Source of the DNA: an uncultured Clostridium sp.
GTDB taxonomy: Bacteria > Bacillota > Clostridia > TANB77 > CAG-508
DNA length: 7,697 nt
Direction: 5' to 3'
NCBI GenBank assembly: GCA_947062645.1
Contig: CAMSQT010000048.1
Coordinates: 1-7,697 of the forward strand
Shown: piece by piece, positions 1 through 7,176 of the stretch
How positions within the stretch are numbered: position 1 is the stretch's first letter
How the letters are laid out: every line of letters starts with the position of its first letter
Position numbers and translations under genes: made by a program
The notes under the pieces: model-generated
The model's database searches: none
Seen by the model: only the letters and a program-made list of their open reading frames with translations
Told to the model about the DNA's origin: nothing

Positions 1-61
1 AAACATTATACTATATTTTCTCACTTTGTACATAAATTTTTAAGCGATTGCCATAGTTAAT

Positions 62-90
62 TTGCAATTTTATGTAAAATATTATATAAT
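62..90 (+). promoter_or_regulatory. Sigma-A-type promoter of the first gene
   Basis: A -35 box TTGCAA (62-67) and a perfect -10 box TATAAT (85-90) are separated by exactly 17 bases. Transcription would start near 97 and give a leader of about 76 bases before the ATG at 173. The surrounding DNA is very AT-rich, so chance matches are possible, but the spacing and the downstream gene support the call. Confidence 0.55.
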
Positions 91-115
91 TAATATGGAT
101 TCAATTATATATTAG

Positions 116-135
116 TTTGATAGAATTTTATCAAA
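116..135 (+). promoter_or_regulatory. Small hairpin in the leader, upstream of the ribosome binding site
   Basis: TTTGATA (116-122) and TATCAAA (129-135) are perfect inverted arms around a 6-base loop. The hairpin lies 23 bases before the AGGAGGT ribosome binding site, inside the predicted leader. It is A/U-rich and weak. It could protect the mRNA 5' region or be chance; no known riboswitch is recognisable. Confidence 0.25.
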
Positions 136-172
136 TTAATAAACAAAAAATATTTTATAGGAGGTCTTAATA

Positions 173-727
173 ATGAATGCAAAAGAAACATACGAAATAA
201 CACGGAGATGTGGAATTTTAGCTCAATATGATGAGGCACAAAAGAGCATACAAGAGTCAAGAGAATGGAACCATTTTGACTGTCATCCTACACACGACCC
301 ATTATTCTATGAAGTAGCTTTGAAACTGGCTGAAGAAGGTTATGATGTAAAAATAGTCTTAAGAGAAGATATCACAATGTCTTATACATCAGTATCATGG
401 ATGAACGGATGGAAAAATGAAAATGTAGGAACTCTCCAAATTATTAATGAAGCTTACGGAAATTATCAACAAATTGCTAACGCATTAGGATATGGCGAGT
501 TAGTAGCAGGTAAAATTTATGTAATTATTGAAGGAGAGTTATCACCTCAAGATAACGAAATTCAAAAAGAAGAGCAAACAGTTAAGGCAAACAATACAGA
601 TGAGGCAGTCGAAGATGGTTACACATTTGAAATTCCAGAGAAAGAACCTGAGGAAAAAATGTTTTATGATGTACCAGAACCTCCCAAAAGCTTGTGGAAA
701 AAGATATTAACTTTTTTCAAAGCTTAG
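173..727 (+). CDS. Hypothetical protein, 184 aa, charged, acidic C-terminal part
   Basis: I do not recognise the family. The start is well supported: AGGAGGT at 159-165 sits 7 bases before the ATG. The product has no signal peptide or membrane segment. Residues 1-120 look like a compact mixed alpha/beta domain, with an N-terminal MNAKETYEI helix, a central KLAEEGYDVKIVL segment and a later YGELVAGKIYVIIEGE strand pair. From about residue 125 to 165 it is a low-complexity acidic linker rich in E, K and P. It ends in a basic aromatic tail, KSLWKKILTFFKA, which could be a short amphipathic membrane- or partner-binding helix. It stands alone on this strand between its own promoter and a strong terminator, so it is probably monocistronic. 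Codon 11 (203-205) is CGG, the only CGG in the window apparently read in frame. Small proteins of this build are common in mobile elements, but nothing here proves that origin. Confidence 0.75.
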   Translation: MNAKETYEITRRCGILAQYDEAQKSIQESREWNHFDCHPTHDPLFYEVALKLAEEGYDVKIVLREDITMSYTSVSWMNGWKNENVGTLQIINEAYGNYQQIANALGYGELVAGKIYVIIEGELSPQDNEIQKEEQTVKANNTDEAVEDGYTFEIPEKEPEEKMFYDVPEPPKSLWKKILTFFKA

Positions 728-742
728 ACAACAATGTAAGTA

Positions 743-791
743 GGATAAAGCAATCCATTTGTAAATGGATTGCTTTATCCTTTGCAGTTTT
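743..791 (+). terminator. Rho-independent terminator of the first gene
   Basis: Two perfect 18-base arms, GGATAAAGCAATCCATTT (743-760) and its complement (763-780), form a very stable hairpin. It begins 15 bases after the TAG stop and is followed by TTTGCAGTTTT. It is placed to end transcription of the 173-727 gene. It could also stop - strand transcripts arriving from the convergent genes, although the - strand side lacks a clean U run. Confidence 0.88.
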
Positions 792-1019
792 AATTGATAC
801 ATTTTAATAAGTAAACTCTTATTCTTTTATCTACATTTTAGCATTGTAGCACGCTAACACTACCAAATAAGTTTTTCTTATTTGTGCAAGTTCAGTTTGC
901 TTATATTTTGACCGTGTCTCTTGTTTATTGGAACTTGCTAGGTTGAAACTATGTTTGAGCAAGTCTTGCTTGCAAAAATTTAGGCGAAACCGTTACAGTG
1001 TGGAAATATTATTTTTTAT
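792..1019. other. Unassigned convergent intergenic region with several inverted repeats
   Basis: No long ORF is visible on either strand. The core is less AT-biased than its surroundings and has clustered dyads: CTACA/TGTAG (831-835/845-849), CAAATAAG/CTTATTTG (864-871/877-884), GCAAGTTC/GAACTTGC (886-893/931-938, enclosing 37 bases), and a tight GCAAG/CTTGC pair at 959-969. The word GCAAG or its complement recurs at least five times. Such clustering fits a structured RNA, a mobilisation or integration site, or remnant mobile DNA. I cannot assign it to a known family, and no promoter or U-tract clearly frames it. Confidence 0.35.
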
Positions 1020-1086
1020 TTACATTTGCAAATTTAATTCAAATCTTTCTATAAATCCTATCCATTCTGCTTTTCTATGACATCTC

Positions 1087-1539
1087 TCATAATAAATGTA
1101 TATAATTCTTCTCATTTTCTAGAAAATGTTTCAATTCGTTTTCATCTTTAAAAATCTTATCAAATATAAGATACAAAGAATCTGTTACATCATATTCTCC
1201 AATAGCATAACATTTTTTCCCTAATCCATACGCAATTCCAGCTTCAATATGTGCAGATTTTCCTGCTGGAAGTACTAATAAAAAATTGTCTGAACTTTTT
1301 TCTCCTTCTAAATCATGTTCAAATATTGTTCTTACACTAGGACTTTCTAGTGCTAGTGATTCAAAAGTATCGGCAAGATGCTTATCATTAACATCTAATC
1401 CTGCTTCCTTGTGTGAATCTTCATTTTTTAAGAAACAATAATGTGAGATATTTAATTCTTCAAATATGTTACATATTTTTAAAATATTTTCTTTATTCCT
1501 TGCTCTTCCTGCAATAAAAAATTCATACTTATTTTCCAT
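1087..1539 (-). CDS. Nucleoside 2-deoxyribosyltransferase-like protein
   Basis: A 150-residue protein resembling the nucleoside 2-deoxyribosyltransferase fold. The N-terminal strand YEFFIAGRARN (residues 5-15) starts a Rossmann-like domain. The family-type C-terminal element LVLPAGKSAHIEAGIAYGLG (residues 88-107) has a Glu at about 99, in the place of the catalytic glutamate that follows the DxxV/GxxxE pattern in this superfamily. Members exchange or hydrolyse the N-glycosidic bond of (deoxy)nucleosides; many short homologues are uncharacterised and may act on nucleotide or NAD-like ligands, so the substrate is unknown. I chose the ATG at 1539 because AAAGGTAGG lies about 6 bases upstream; the TTG at 1557 would put that site inside the gene. 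It follows the DUF4143 remnant by about 40 bases and is last in the - strand series. No clear promoter or terminator was found. Confidence 0.65.
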   Translation of the reverse strand: MENKYEFFIAGRARNKENILKICNIFEELNISHYCFLKNEDSHKEAGLDVNDKHLADTFESLALESPSVRTIFEHDLEGEKSSDNFLLVLPAGKSAHIEAGIAYGLGKKCYAIGEYDVTDSLYLIFDKIFKDENELKHFLENEKNYIHLL

Positions 1540-1580
1540 AAGATACCTACCTTTCAATTTACTGATTTCTTATTTTTTTG

Positions 1581-1862
1581 TTAATTATCTAAAGACTCCA
1601 TTAATAAAAAATCTTTTAGTTTAATGTGTTTTACTGTACTTGTAGAATAGTCTATATCATCGTTTGTAATAAGAATTTTTTGAGATAAATTATCTATATT
1701 AGCAAATGCAGAAAATTCACGATTATATGTTTTCTCTTCTGCTACACTATAAGCAACTTGTATAAAGTATCTTTTATTATTCTTTTGAGCTAGAAAGTCT
1801 ATCTCTTTTCCATTATTATTAAATACATTTATATTGTATCCCATATACACAAATTCATTATT
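1581..1862 (-). pseudogene. 3' remnant of a DUF4143 (archaeal-type AAA ATPase) gene
   Basis: About 93 residues match the C-terminal DUF4143 domain found at the end of a large family of bacterial and archaeal AAA ATPases. The diagnostic stretch is GYNINVF...GKEIDFLAQKNN, then YFIQVAYSVAEEKTYNREF, then a SQKILITNDDIDYS strand and the closing IKLKDFLL. EIDF and IQVAY are the PD-(D/E)XK-like core. Complete proteins are about 400 residues, with Walker A and B motifs before this part; here all of that is missing. The open frame runs back to a TTG at 1916, but those first 18 or so residues are out-of-frame reading of the preceding membrane-protein gene, and no ribosome binding site serves it. A deletion or recombination therefore joined the DUF4143 tail directly to the end of the membrane-protein gene, near 1850-1870. 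Confidence 0.8.
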
Positions 1863-2278
1863 CCATAAGTTATAAACGGACTTGCATATATTGTTATATA
1901 TATTAAACTTATCCAAGGTTGATAGTCAATATAAAACTCTTTAAATGTTAAAGACCAAGGATGTTTTATTAAAACCCAACCAATTACATCAAACACTACG
2001 GTTATTGTTCCCCATATTATTGATGTTGCTATAACATTTGATAAAGTTATTGTTTCTAATCCATTAAAATAAAAGTACGCAAATATAGGAAATATAATGA
2101 TATTATACAAAGGATGCCAAGGTTTTGTTTTTTCATATCCTTCTCCCATTCCTGGACTATCTTTCATAGATTTCATGTGCAATACTGTAATATTAAAAAT
2201 CGTATGTAATACTCCTATACTTGTAACTATAAAATATGCTATCCAATACCATAGCATTGAAAATCCAAAATTCTCCAT
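1829..2278 (-). CDS. Small multi-pass membrane protein, unknown function
   Basis: A 149-residue protein with about four hydrophobic segments, near residues 8-30, 56-73, 80-103 and 121-145. The loop motifs KPWHPLYN and KHPWSLTFKEFYIDYQPW are probably conserved family features. I know similar uncharacterised proteins in Clostridia but no function. The start is supported by GGAG 8 bases before the ATG. It follows the Big_14-like gene by 44 bases and is probably cotranscribed with it. The last residues, about NLCIWDTI, overlap the DUF4143 remnant in another frame and were probably supplied by the recombined downstream DNA, so the native C-terminus may differ. Confidence 0.6.
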   Translation of the reverse strand: MENFGFSMLWYWIAYFIVTSIGVLHTIFNITVLHMKSMKDSPGMGEGYEKTKPWHPLYNIIIFPIFAYFYFNGLETITLSNVIATSIIWGTITVVFDVIGWVLIKHPWSLTFKEFYIDYQPWISLIYITIYASPFITYGIMNLCIWDTI

Positions 2279-2322
2279 TTCTATTTCTCCAATCTTGTGT
2301 ATTTAATATAAGTTTTGTTTAA

Positions 2323-2844
2323 TTATTTAATTTCAAATTCATTTGAATATATATCAATATAACTATTATCATAAATTGGTTTTACGATTCTGTATGTTCC
2401 ACTAGATAATTTTCCATAATACTTTTCTATGTCTAATTTTTGAATTAATTGCTTATCTTCATTTAACACATACGCTATATCAATCCATGATAAATTATCA
2501 GCTATATACTCTAAATCTTTCCATTTTTCATTCACTTTTTCTTGAACTCTAAACTCTACCCCCCAACTATACTGATTTTCATTGTTATCTGTAATAGTTA
2601 TTGAAACGCTTTCTGGCTTTATTGTATTATTTTCAACTTTTATTATAACATTGCTTGGCGTTCGATTAGATTTTGTATCATTTTGTTTATAATGTACAGT
2701 ATCAACAGGATTAGAATTAAAATCTTCTTTGTTTATAACTCTTTTTTCAATTACTTTATATGTAATTATTACACCAATAACTATAATCAATACTATAATT
2801 AAAACTCCCATAATTATTTTTTTGTTAGTATTTATTTTTACCAT
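2323..2844 (-). CDS. Membrane-anchored protein with Big_14-like immunoglobulin fold
   Basis: A 173-residue protein. A basic start (KINTNKK) and one long hydrophobic helix at about residues 10-32 place the rest outside the cell as an anchored protein; there is no lipobox cysteine. Residues about 35-60 are a polar linker. Residues about 63-173 resemble the bacterial Ig-like Big_14 domain: VIIKVENNTIKPESVSITI, then a YSWGVEFRVQEKVNEKWKDL strand pair, then a closing YYGKLSSGTYRIVKPI. In this family such domains occur in small secreted or anchored proteins, often with unknown ligands. I chose the ATG at 2844 (GAGAGG 8 bases upstream) over the adjacent TTG at 2847. It lies 48 bases after the HD-domain gene and probably shares its transcript. 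A TATAAT at 2872-2877 might add a weak internal promoter, but no good -35 was found. Confidence 0.65.
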   Translation of the reverse strand: MVKINTNKKIIMGVLIIVLIIVIGVIITYKVIEKRVINKEDFNSNPVDTVHYKQNDTKSNRTPSNVIIKVENNTIKPESVSITITDNNENQYSWGVEFRVQEKVNEKWKDLEYIADNLSWIDIAYVLNEDKQLIQKLDIEKYYGKLSSGTYRIVKPIYDNSYIDIYSNEFEIK

Positions 2845-2892
2845 CAATTCAACCTCTCGTTTTATAATCTTATTATAGTGATAATTTGCTTT

Positions 2893-3552
2893 CTATTTTC
2901 GTCCTTCCCATTCTTCTAAAAACTGATTCACAAATCCCTTCATAAACGCTGTCCTTGCTATTGCTTGTTCTTTGGCTGTTTTTGTATTCATATTATTAGC
3001 AAGTCGAAATAATTTTTCATAGAAGTGATGGATAGTTGATGGAGAATGTCCTCTGGTTTCAAAATAATTTTCACTACTATTAAGTGGTATTTCTTCATTA
3101 TACATTAAAATATTATAAGCCCCTCCATAAGAAAAAGTTCTACCAATTCCTATTGCCCCTATTGCATCTAAATTGTCTGCATCTTGTAAAATTAAAGCAT
3201 TTATGTCCTTAACATTATTTCCATTCCAATTATAATTTTCATGGTGTTCTATACAATAACATATTTTATTAATAATATCTTCTGATAAATCTGTATTACT
3301 TAATATCTGTCTTACTTTTGGTAATGAATCTTTTGGTGAAACAAATTTACCAGTTTCATTTTGCATCATTCTATGGATATCATGTAAAAATGCTGAAATA
3401 CCAACTATTAATTTATCTCCTTTTTCTTTGTCACATAGATTAACTGCTATATTCATAGTTCGTGTTAAATGGCTAATATCATGACCACTTGAATCGTTTT
3501 TAAATAGTTCTATAATAGATGGTTTTATTATTTCTATATATTTTTCTAACAT
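2893..3552 (-). CDS. HD-domain phosphohydrolase
   Basis: A 219-residue metal-dependent phosphohydrolase of the HD superfamily, close to the YedJ/YpgQ type. The metal-binding signature is complete: His24 in SGHDISHLTR, the His57-Asp58 pair in AFLHDIHR, the IEHHE segment at 101-105, and Asp124 in LQDADNLDAIGAIGIGR. YpgQ-like enzymes hydrolyse nucleotide triphosphates with Mn2+ or similar metals in the cytoplasm; the substrate here cannot be read from the sequence. The length matches the family, and no signal peptide is present. The start is firm: GAAGGAG lies about 6 bases before the ATG, and a -35/-10 pair is 36 bases further upstream. It heads the - strand series continuing through the Big_14-like and membrane-protein genes. 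Confidence 0.88.
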   Translation of the reverse strand: MLEKYIEIIKPSIIELFKNDSSGHDISHLTRTMNIAVNLCDKEKGDKLIVGISAFLHDIHRMMQNETGKFVSPKDSLPKVRQILSNTDLSEDIINKICYCIEHHENYNWNGNNVKDINALILQDADNLDAIGAIGIGRTFSYGGAYNILMYNEEIPLNSSENYFETRGHSPSTIHHFYEKLFRLANNMNTKTAKEQAIARTAFMKGFVNQFLEEWEGRK

Positions 3553-3587
3553 GTATTACTCCTTCACTTAACTTTTTATGTATCATC

Positions 3588-3616
3588 ATTATACTTCCTT
3601 TTTAAATAAAAAACAA
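3588..3616 (-). promoter_or_regulatory. Promoter of the HD-domain gene series
   Basis: On the - strand, TTGTTT (3616-3611) is followed after 17 bases by a perfect TATAAT (3593-3588). Transcription would start near 3581, leaving about 28 bases to the ATG at 3552, with a good ribosome binding site between. Confidence 0.65.
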
Positions 3617-3634
3617 GAAAATTTGTGATTTTTC

Positions 3635-3671
3635 ACTAACTACCTCAATTATAAATAATAGTTAGTTTTTA
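3635..3671. terminator. Possible weak hairpin at the end of the GH3 gene
   Basis: ACTAACTA (3635-3642) and TAGTTAGT (3659-3666) are perfect 8-base arms around a 16-base loop overlapping the GH3 stop codon. The T run (GTTTTT) is on the + strand side, whereas the - strand side reads GAAAAATCAC. It is therefore a poor intrinsic terminator for the GH3 operon. It may only be a 3' stabilising structure. Confidence 0.3.
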
Positions 3672-5902
3672 ATTAACAAAACCAATTCCAATGGCAAGCA
3701 AATCGTATCCCTTACATTTGATCCAACAAACACCTTAAACTCCCCTTCCTCTGGCTTGTACTCTAACTTTTCATTCCAAAATGCAAGCATATCAACCGTA
3801 ATTTCAAAAGAAACTTCCCTTTCCTCCCAAGGCTCAAGATACACTTTTTTAAATGCTTTCAATTCTTTAACCGGTCTAACACTATTTGCTACTAAATCTT
3901 GGATATAAAGTTGCACCACTTCTTTTCCTGCTACCTCGCTATTATTTTTTACTTGAACTGTAACAGTAACTGGGGATTTTGGTGTTATTTTATTACTGCT
4001 TAATTTTAAATTTGTATATTCAAAATTAGAGTAAGATAATCCATAGCCAAAAGGATAATAACTCTCCGTTGGAATGTCTTGATAGCGAGATACATAACGA
4101 AGATTTTCTATATGTGGTCTTCCTGTGTTATAGTGATTGTAATAAATTGGGCATTGTCCTGTTGCTTGTGGGAAACTCATGGTTAATTTTCCGGGATGGA
4201 TTGACTTTTCCTAAAATGACGTCTGCTATTGCATTTGCTCCCTCTGTTCCTGGGAACCAAACTTCTAACAAAGCATCACTTTTTTTAGCTACTTCTTTTA
4301 ATACTAATGGTCTTCCATTAAATAAGATGGTTATTATTTTCTTATTTAATTTGGCAAGTTCGTTTAATAGATTTTGTTGGATATAAGAAATTTCAATATT
4401 GGCTCTTGAGCAAGCTTCCCCACTTTGCCTATAATGCTCTCCTATGGCTAAAACAATAATGTCTGCTGTTTTAGCTACTTTAATTGCTTCTTGTAGTAAT
4501 TGCTTTTCTTTTTCTTCCTCATTTTCAATGTGTATTAGGTTCCCACCATCTGCTGCTAAGATTTCGTTAATTTCTTTTTCTCTTAATATTTCGCTTCCTT
4601 TGGCATATCGTATGTTTTCCTTCCCTAATCTTGCTTCTAATACTTCTTTTATGGTTGGGATTTTAGCTTTGTTGGAAAACATTGACCATGACCCGAAGAA
4701 TTGCAATATTGTCTGCATATGGCCCAATTAATGCAATTTTACTGTTTTTGGCTAATGGCAATACATGCCCTTCGTTTTTTAATAAAACAAAGGTATCAGT
4801 TGCTGTTTTTCTTGCTACTTCTAAATTTTCTTTACTTTTTAAGATAGTCTCTTCTCGTTTTTTATCAGTATTTCCATAAGGGTTTTCGAATAAGCCTAAT
4901 TTATTTTTTAAGGTTAAGACTCTTAATACAGATTGGTCTACCTTTTCTTCTGGAACTCTTCCTTCTTCCACTAGTTCTTTTAAATGGTTAGCATATACAT
5001 TAGACATCATATCAATGTCTACCCCTGCCATAATTGCTTTATAGGCTGCTTCTTTTTTGTCTTTGGCAACACCATGATAAATGGTTTCTTCAATTGCAGA
5101 ATAGTCTGAAATAACAATTCCCTTAAAGCCTAATTCTTTTCTTAATAAGTCTTGTAATAGCCATTGATTAACCGTTGCTGGTACACCATTTATCGTGTTA
5201 AAAGAGGTCATTATCATTTCTGCTCCTTGCCTAATAGCTGCTTGATAGGCAGGTAAGTAATATTGTCTAAATTCTCTTTGGCTCATATCTACGGTATTAT
5301 AATCTCTTCCTCCTTCCACAGCACCATAGGCTGCAAAGTGTTTCACACAAGCTGCTGCATTTCCTAATTTCGAAATATCTTCTCCTTGATAAGCCTCTAC
5401 CATGGTTTTAGCAAACACTTCTCCTAAATGAGGATCCTCTCCTCCCACTGATTCCATGACTCTTCCCCATCTTGAGTCTCTTACCAAGTCAACCATTGGT
5501 GAAAAATTCACATTAGCTCCTGCGGCTCCCGCTTCTTTTATTGATATTTTAGTAGCATCATAGATTACTTTTTCGTCCCAAGAACAGCCTTGTGCTAAGG
5601 GAATTGGAAAGACAGTTCGATAGCCATTAATGACATCTGCCATAAATAAAAGTGGTATTTTTAATCTACTTTTTGATAAATATTCGTCTTGTACTTTTCT
5701 AATTTTTTCGCTTCCTACTACATTTAAGATAGATCCTACATTGTATAACTTTTCATTTGATAGGTTTAAATTTTTTAATGGTCCTGTTACAGCATCTACC
5801 TCTTCCATCAAAAATACTTCTCCGTGCTACTTGCACTAATTGTCCTATCTTTTCTTCTAACGTCATTTGCTTTAATAATTCGAATAACTTTTCTTGTTTC
5901 AT
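3662..5902 (-). CDS. GH3 beta-glucosidase, split over four frames at three C-GGN sites
   Basis: Four colinear segments together encode one GH3 enzyme of 745 residues: 5902-5825 (1-26), 5823-4696 (27-402), 4694-4194 (403-569) and 4192-3662 (570-745 plus TAA). Segment 1 starts MKQEKLFELLKQMTLEEKIG, a typical GH3 N-terminus. Segment 2 is the TIM barrel, with CVKHFAAYG (Lys187-His188) and the nucleophile Asp266 in GIVISDYSA. Segment 3 is the alpha/beta sandwich, with probable acid/base Glu495 in QSGEACSRA. Segment 4 holds FGYGLSYSNFEY and a fibronectin-III-like end. There is no signal peptide, so it is cytoplasmic. The ATG overlaps the GH144 stop as ATGA, with AAGGAG about 11 bases upstream; this suggests translational coupling. 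It probably removes glucose from short beta-glucans; beta-1,2 preference is inferred from the neighbour. Each break is one extra C before a glycine codon (at 5824, 4695 and 4193), and zero-frame reading stops within 11-24 codons. If the breaks are mutations, this is a pseudogene. Confidence 0.85.
4190..4196 (-). other. Candidate +1 frameshift site 3 in GH3: TCC C GGA
   Basis: In the incoming frame the codons are CCA TCC CGG AAA, read NPSRK and then off-family residues to a stop 21 codons on. Skipping the C at 4193 gives CCA TCC GGA AAA TTA ACC, read NPSGKLT and then MSFPQ, the expected GH3 sequence before the C-terminal domain. The resumed residue is Gly570. Confidence 0.7.
4692..4698 (-). 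other. Candidate +1 frameshift site 2 in GH3: CTT C GGG
   Basis: The incoming frame reads ADNIAIL and then CGG, with a stop 10 codons later. Skipping the C at 4695 gives IAIL-GSWSMFSNK, the expected GH3 continuation after IGPYADN. The resumed residue is Gly403. It resembles the Ty3 and prfB type of site only in that a rare codon sits in the A site; no Shine-Dalgarno-like stimulator is evident just upstream. Confidence 0.7.
5821..5827 (-). other. Candidate +1 frameshift site 1 in GH3: GCA C GGA
   Basis: From the coupled ATG the frame reads MTLEEKIGQLVQVA and then CGG, with UGA 23 codons later. Skipping the C at 5824 gives QLVQVA-GEVFLMEEVDAVTG, in keeping with GH3 N-termini. In the downstream frame a TAG lies two codons before the glycine (TAG CAC GGA), so initiation further upstream in that frame cannot explain the protein. 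Confidence 0.7.
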
Positions 5903-7167
5903 ACTTTTTCTAGCTCCTTCTTTTTAGGTAAGATGTCTAATTTTTCTAAGCCTTTTTGTATGTATTCATTTTTCATAAAGTATCTCCAAATTAATCCTGA
6001 TAAATAATTTTCAATCATTAGCATTGAAATTCCTTTATCAATTCCAATACATTCTTTAGCATACCATGGTTTTCCATAATCTAAATTATACGCATCTTTG
6101 AAACCATATTTGCCCCATAATTTAGGAAAATGATTATAGTAATATTCTAAAGCCTGTAGGGAAAGTTCTGGCGTAAATACGATAGAACCCGCTGCTCCAC
6201 TTGGTGATATGGTTCCATCATTTCCTTTTAATTGGCTTTTAGCTGGCTTAGCTCCAAATTCCCCTGAATATCCTTTTGGACCAACACACGCTGTTAATCC
6301 CCAAGAATTTTCACCATATGTCTTACTTGTCCCCACCGGTTCCGGGTTTGTTTGGGGCATTTTGGACTGAGCTATACAGTATTTTCGGTTGGCAAGTGTT
6401 GCTTTGATAGAGTTTTCAAACCAGTCTATGCCGTCTTTATCTTTTCGGTTTCTAAAGTCAATCCATGTATGGGAATATTGATAGGTAAATAAGGCTCCAC
6501 AATAGGTATAAACAATATCTTTTATTTCTTGATAGTCTCCTATTGGCTTTTGAAAGTCCTGATAAATGCTTGGGTCTACTGAATGGGTTGGTGATGCTAC
6601 ACTTAATACATATAGCATTAATTGCTCTGCATACATGTCCCAATGCCCAGAAAAACCTTCTTCTGGTGAGTATCCCATATAAAACTGGTTGACGTTTTTA
6701 TCTCGATACCATTCCCAATCTATGTTTTTGTATAACTTTTCTGCTTTTTCTTTTACTTGTCCTTTAAAATATTCTCCTGCTAAAATGGCTCCACAAATGA
6801 AAATCCCTGTGTCTATGATGGAAACTTCACAGTTCCACTCTCTTTTTGCGGTTTCCATATTAATGAAATGATAAAAAAATCCATGGGTTTCTTCCATATG
6901 ATTTATAAATGTATCTAGTGTTTTGTTCGCTCTATAATAGCCATCTGTAAATTTTAGCCATTTTCTTTCTACGCCAATGACTAATCCTGCTAGCCCATAG
7001 CCTACTGATGCAATGCTAGCAATTTGGGGTGATAACTCACTTTTATCTCTAATTAGCCCATATCCTTTGCTTTTAGGATTTAGGTTGGCCTCTTTTAAAA
7101 AGAATTTGAAATCTCCTTTTAATTCTTTTTTTAGTAGTCTTTCCCCTTTTGTTTTTATTATCCTCAT
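5899..7167 (-). CDS. GH144/PF10091-type glycoside hydrolase (putative endo-beta-1,2-glucanase)
   Basis: A 422-residue protein of the PF10091 'glucoamylase' family, which includes GH144 endo-beta-1,2-glucanases. Family features in order: GFFYHFINMETAKREWNCEV, then SIIDTGIFICGAILAGEYF, then NSWGLTACVGPKGYSGEFG, then DGTISPSGAAGSIVFTPELS, then LWGKYGFKDAYN, then GIDKGISMLMIENYLSGLIW. These are the (alpha/alpha)6-barrel segments carrying the acidic active-site residues. There is no signal peptide, so it should act inside the cell on imported glucan fragments. I chose the ATG at 7167: GAGGTGAGG sits just upstream, and a longer frame to 7248 would run through the promoter and is unlike the family. 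It ends GTATGA, overlapping the GH3 start by 4 bases; the pair forms an operon for shortening and then hydrolysing beta-glucan. No in-frame CGG occurs and the frame is intact throughout. Beta-1,2 specificity is family inference; some PF10091 proteins have other or unknown activity. Confidence 0.82.
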   Translation of the reverse strand: MRIIKTKGERLLKKELKGDFKFFLKEANLNPKSKGYGLIRDKSELSPQIASIASVGYGLAGLVIGVERKWLKFTDGYYRANKTLDTFINHMEETHGFFYHFINMETAKREWNCEVSIIDTGIFICGAILAGEYFKGQVKEKAEKLYKNIDWEWYRDKNVNQFYMGYSPEEGFSGHWDMYAEQLMLYVLSVASPTHSVDPSIYQDFQKPIGDYQEIKDIVYTYCGALFTYQYSHTWIDFRNRKDKDGIDWFENSIKATLANRKYCIAQSKMPQTNPEPVGTSKTYGENSWGLTACVGPKGYSGEFGAKPAKSQLKGNDGTISPSGAAGSIVFTPELSLQALEYYYNHFPKLWGKYGFKDAYNLDYGKPWYAKECIGIDKGISMLMIENYLSGLIWRYFMKNEYIQKGLEKLDILPKKKELEKV

Positions 7168-7176
7168 ATCCTCACC

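Noticed and set aside
528..710. 60-codon frame inside the first gene
   Set aside because: It is an out-of-frame, lysine-rich shadow with no ribosome binding site, inside the better-supported 184-residue gene.
831..1010. CRISPR array or tracrRNA in the intergenic gap
   Set aside because: There are no regularly spaced repeats and no cas genes in the window; only short dyads are present.
1540..1557. TTG start at 1557 for the deoxyribosyltransferase-like gene
   Set aside because: AAAGGTAGG lies within this extension at the right distance for the ATG at 1539, and the family N-terminus begins just after that ATG.
2097..2306. + strand 69-codon frame opposite the membrane-protein gene
   Set aside because: It is antisense to the membrane-protein gene and hydrophobic only because it is antisense to AT-rich sequence.
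4069..4386. + strand open frames inside the GH3 region (also 4444-4731, 4682-4879 and 5630-5839)
   Set aside because: They are antisense shadows of clear GH3 coding sequence and have no family resemblance.
3662..5902. Three separate GH3 fragment genes
   Set aside because: The frames are colinear, contiguous and non-redundant. Each junction joins family sequence to within one base, and the downstream parts have no ribosome binding sites of their own.
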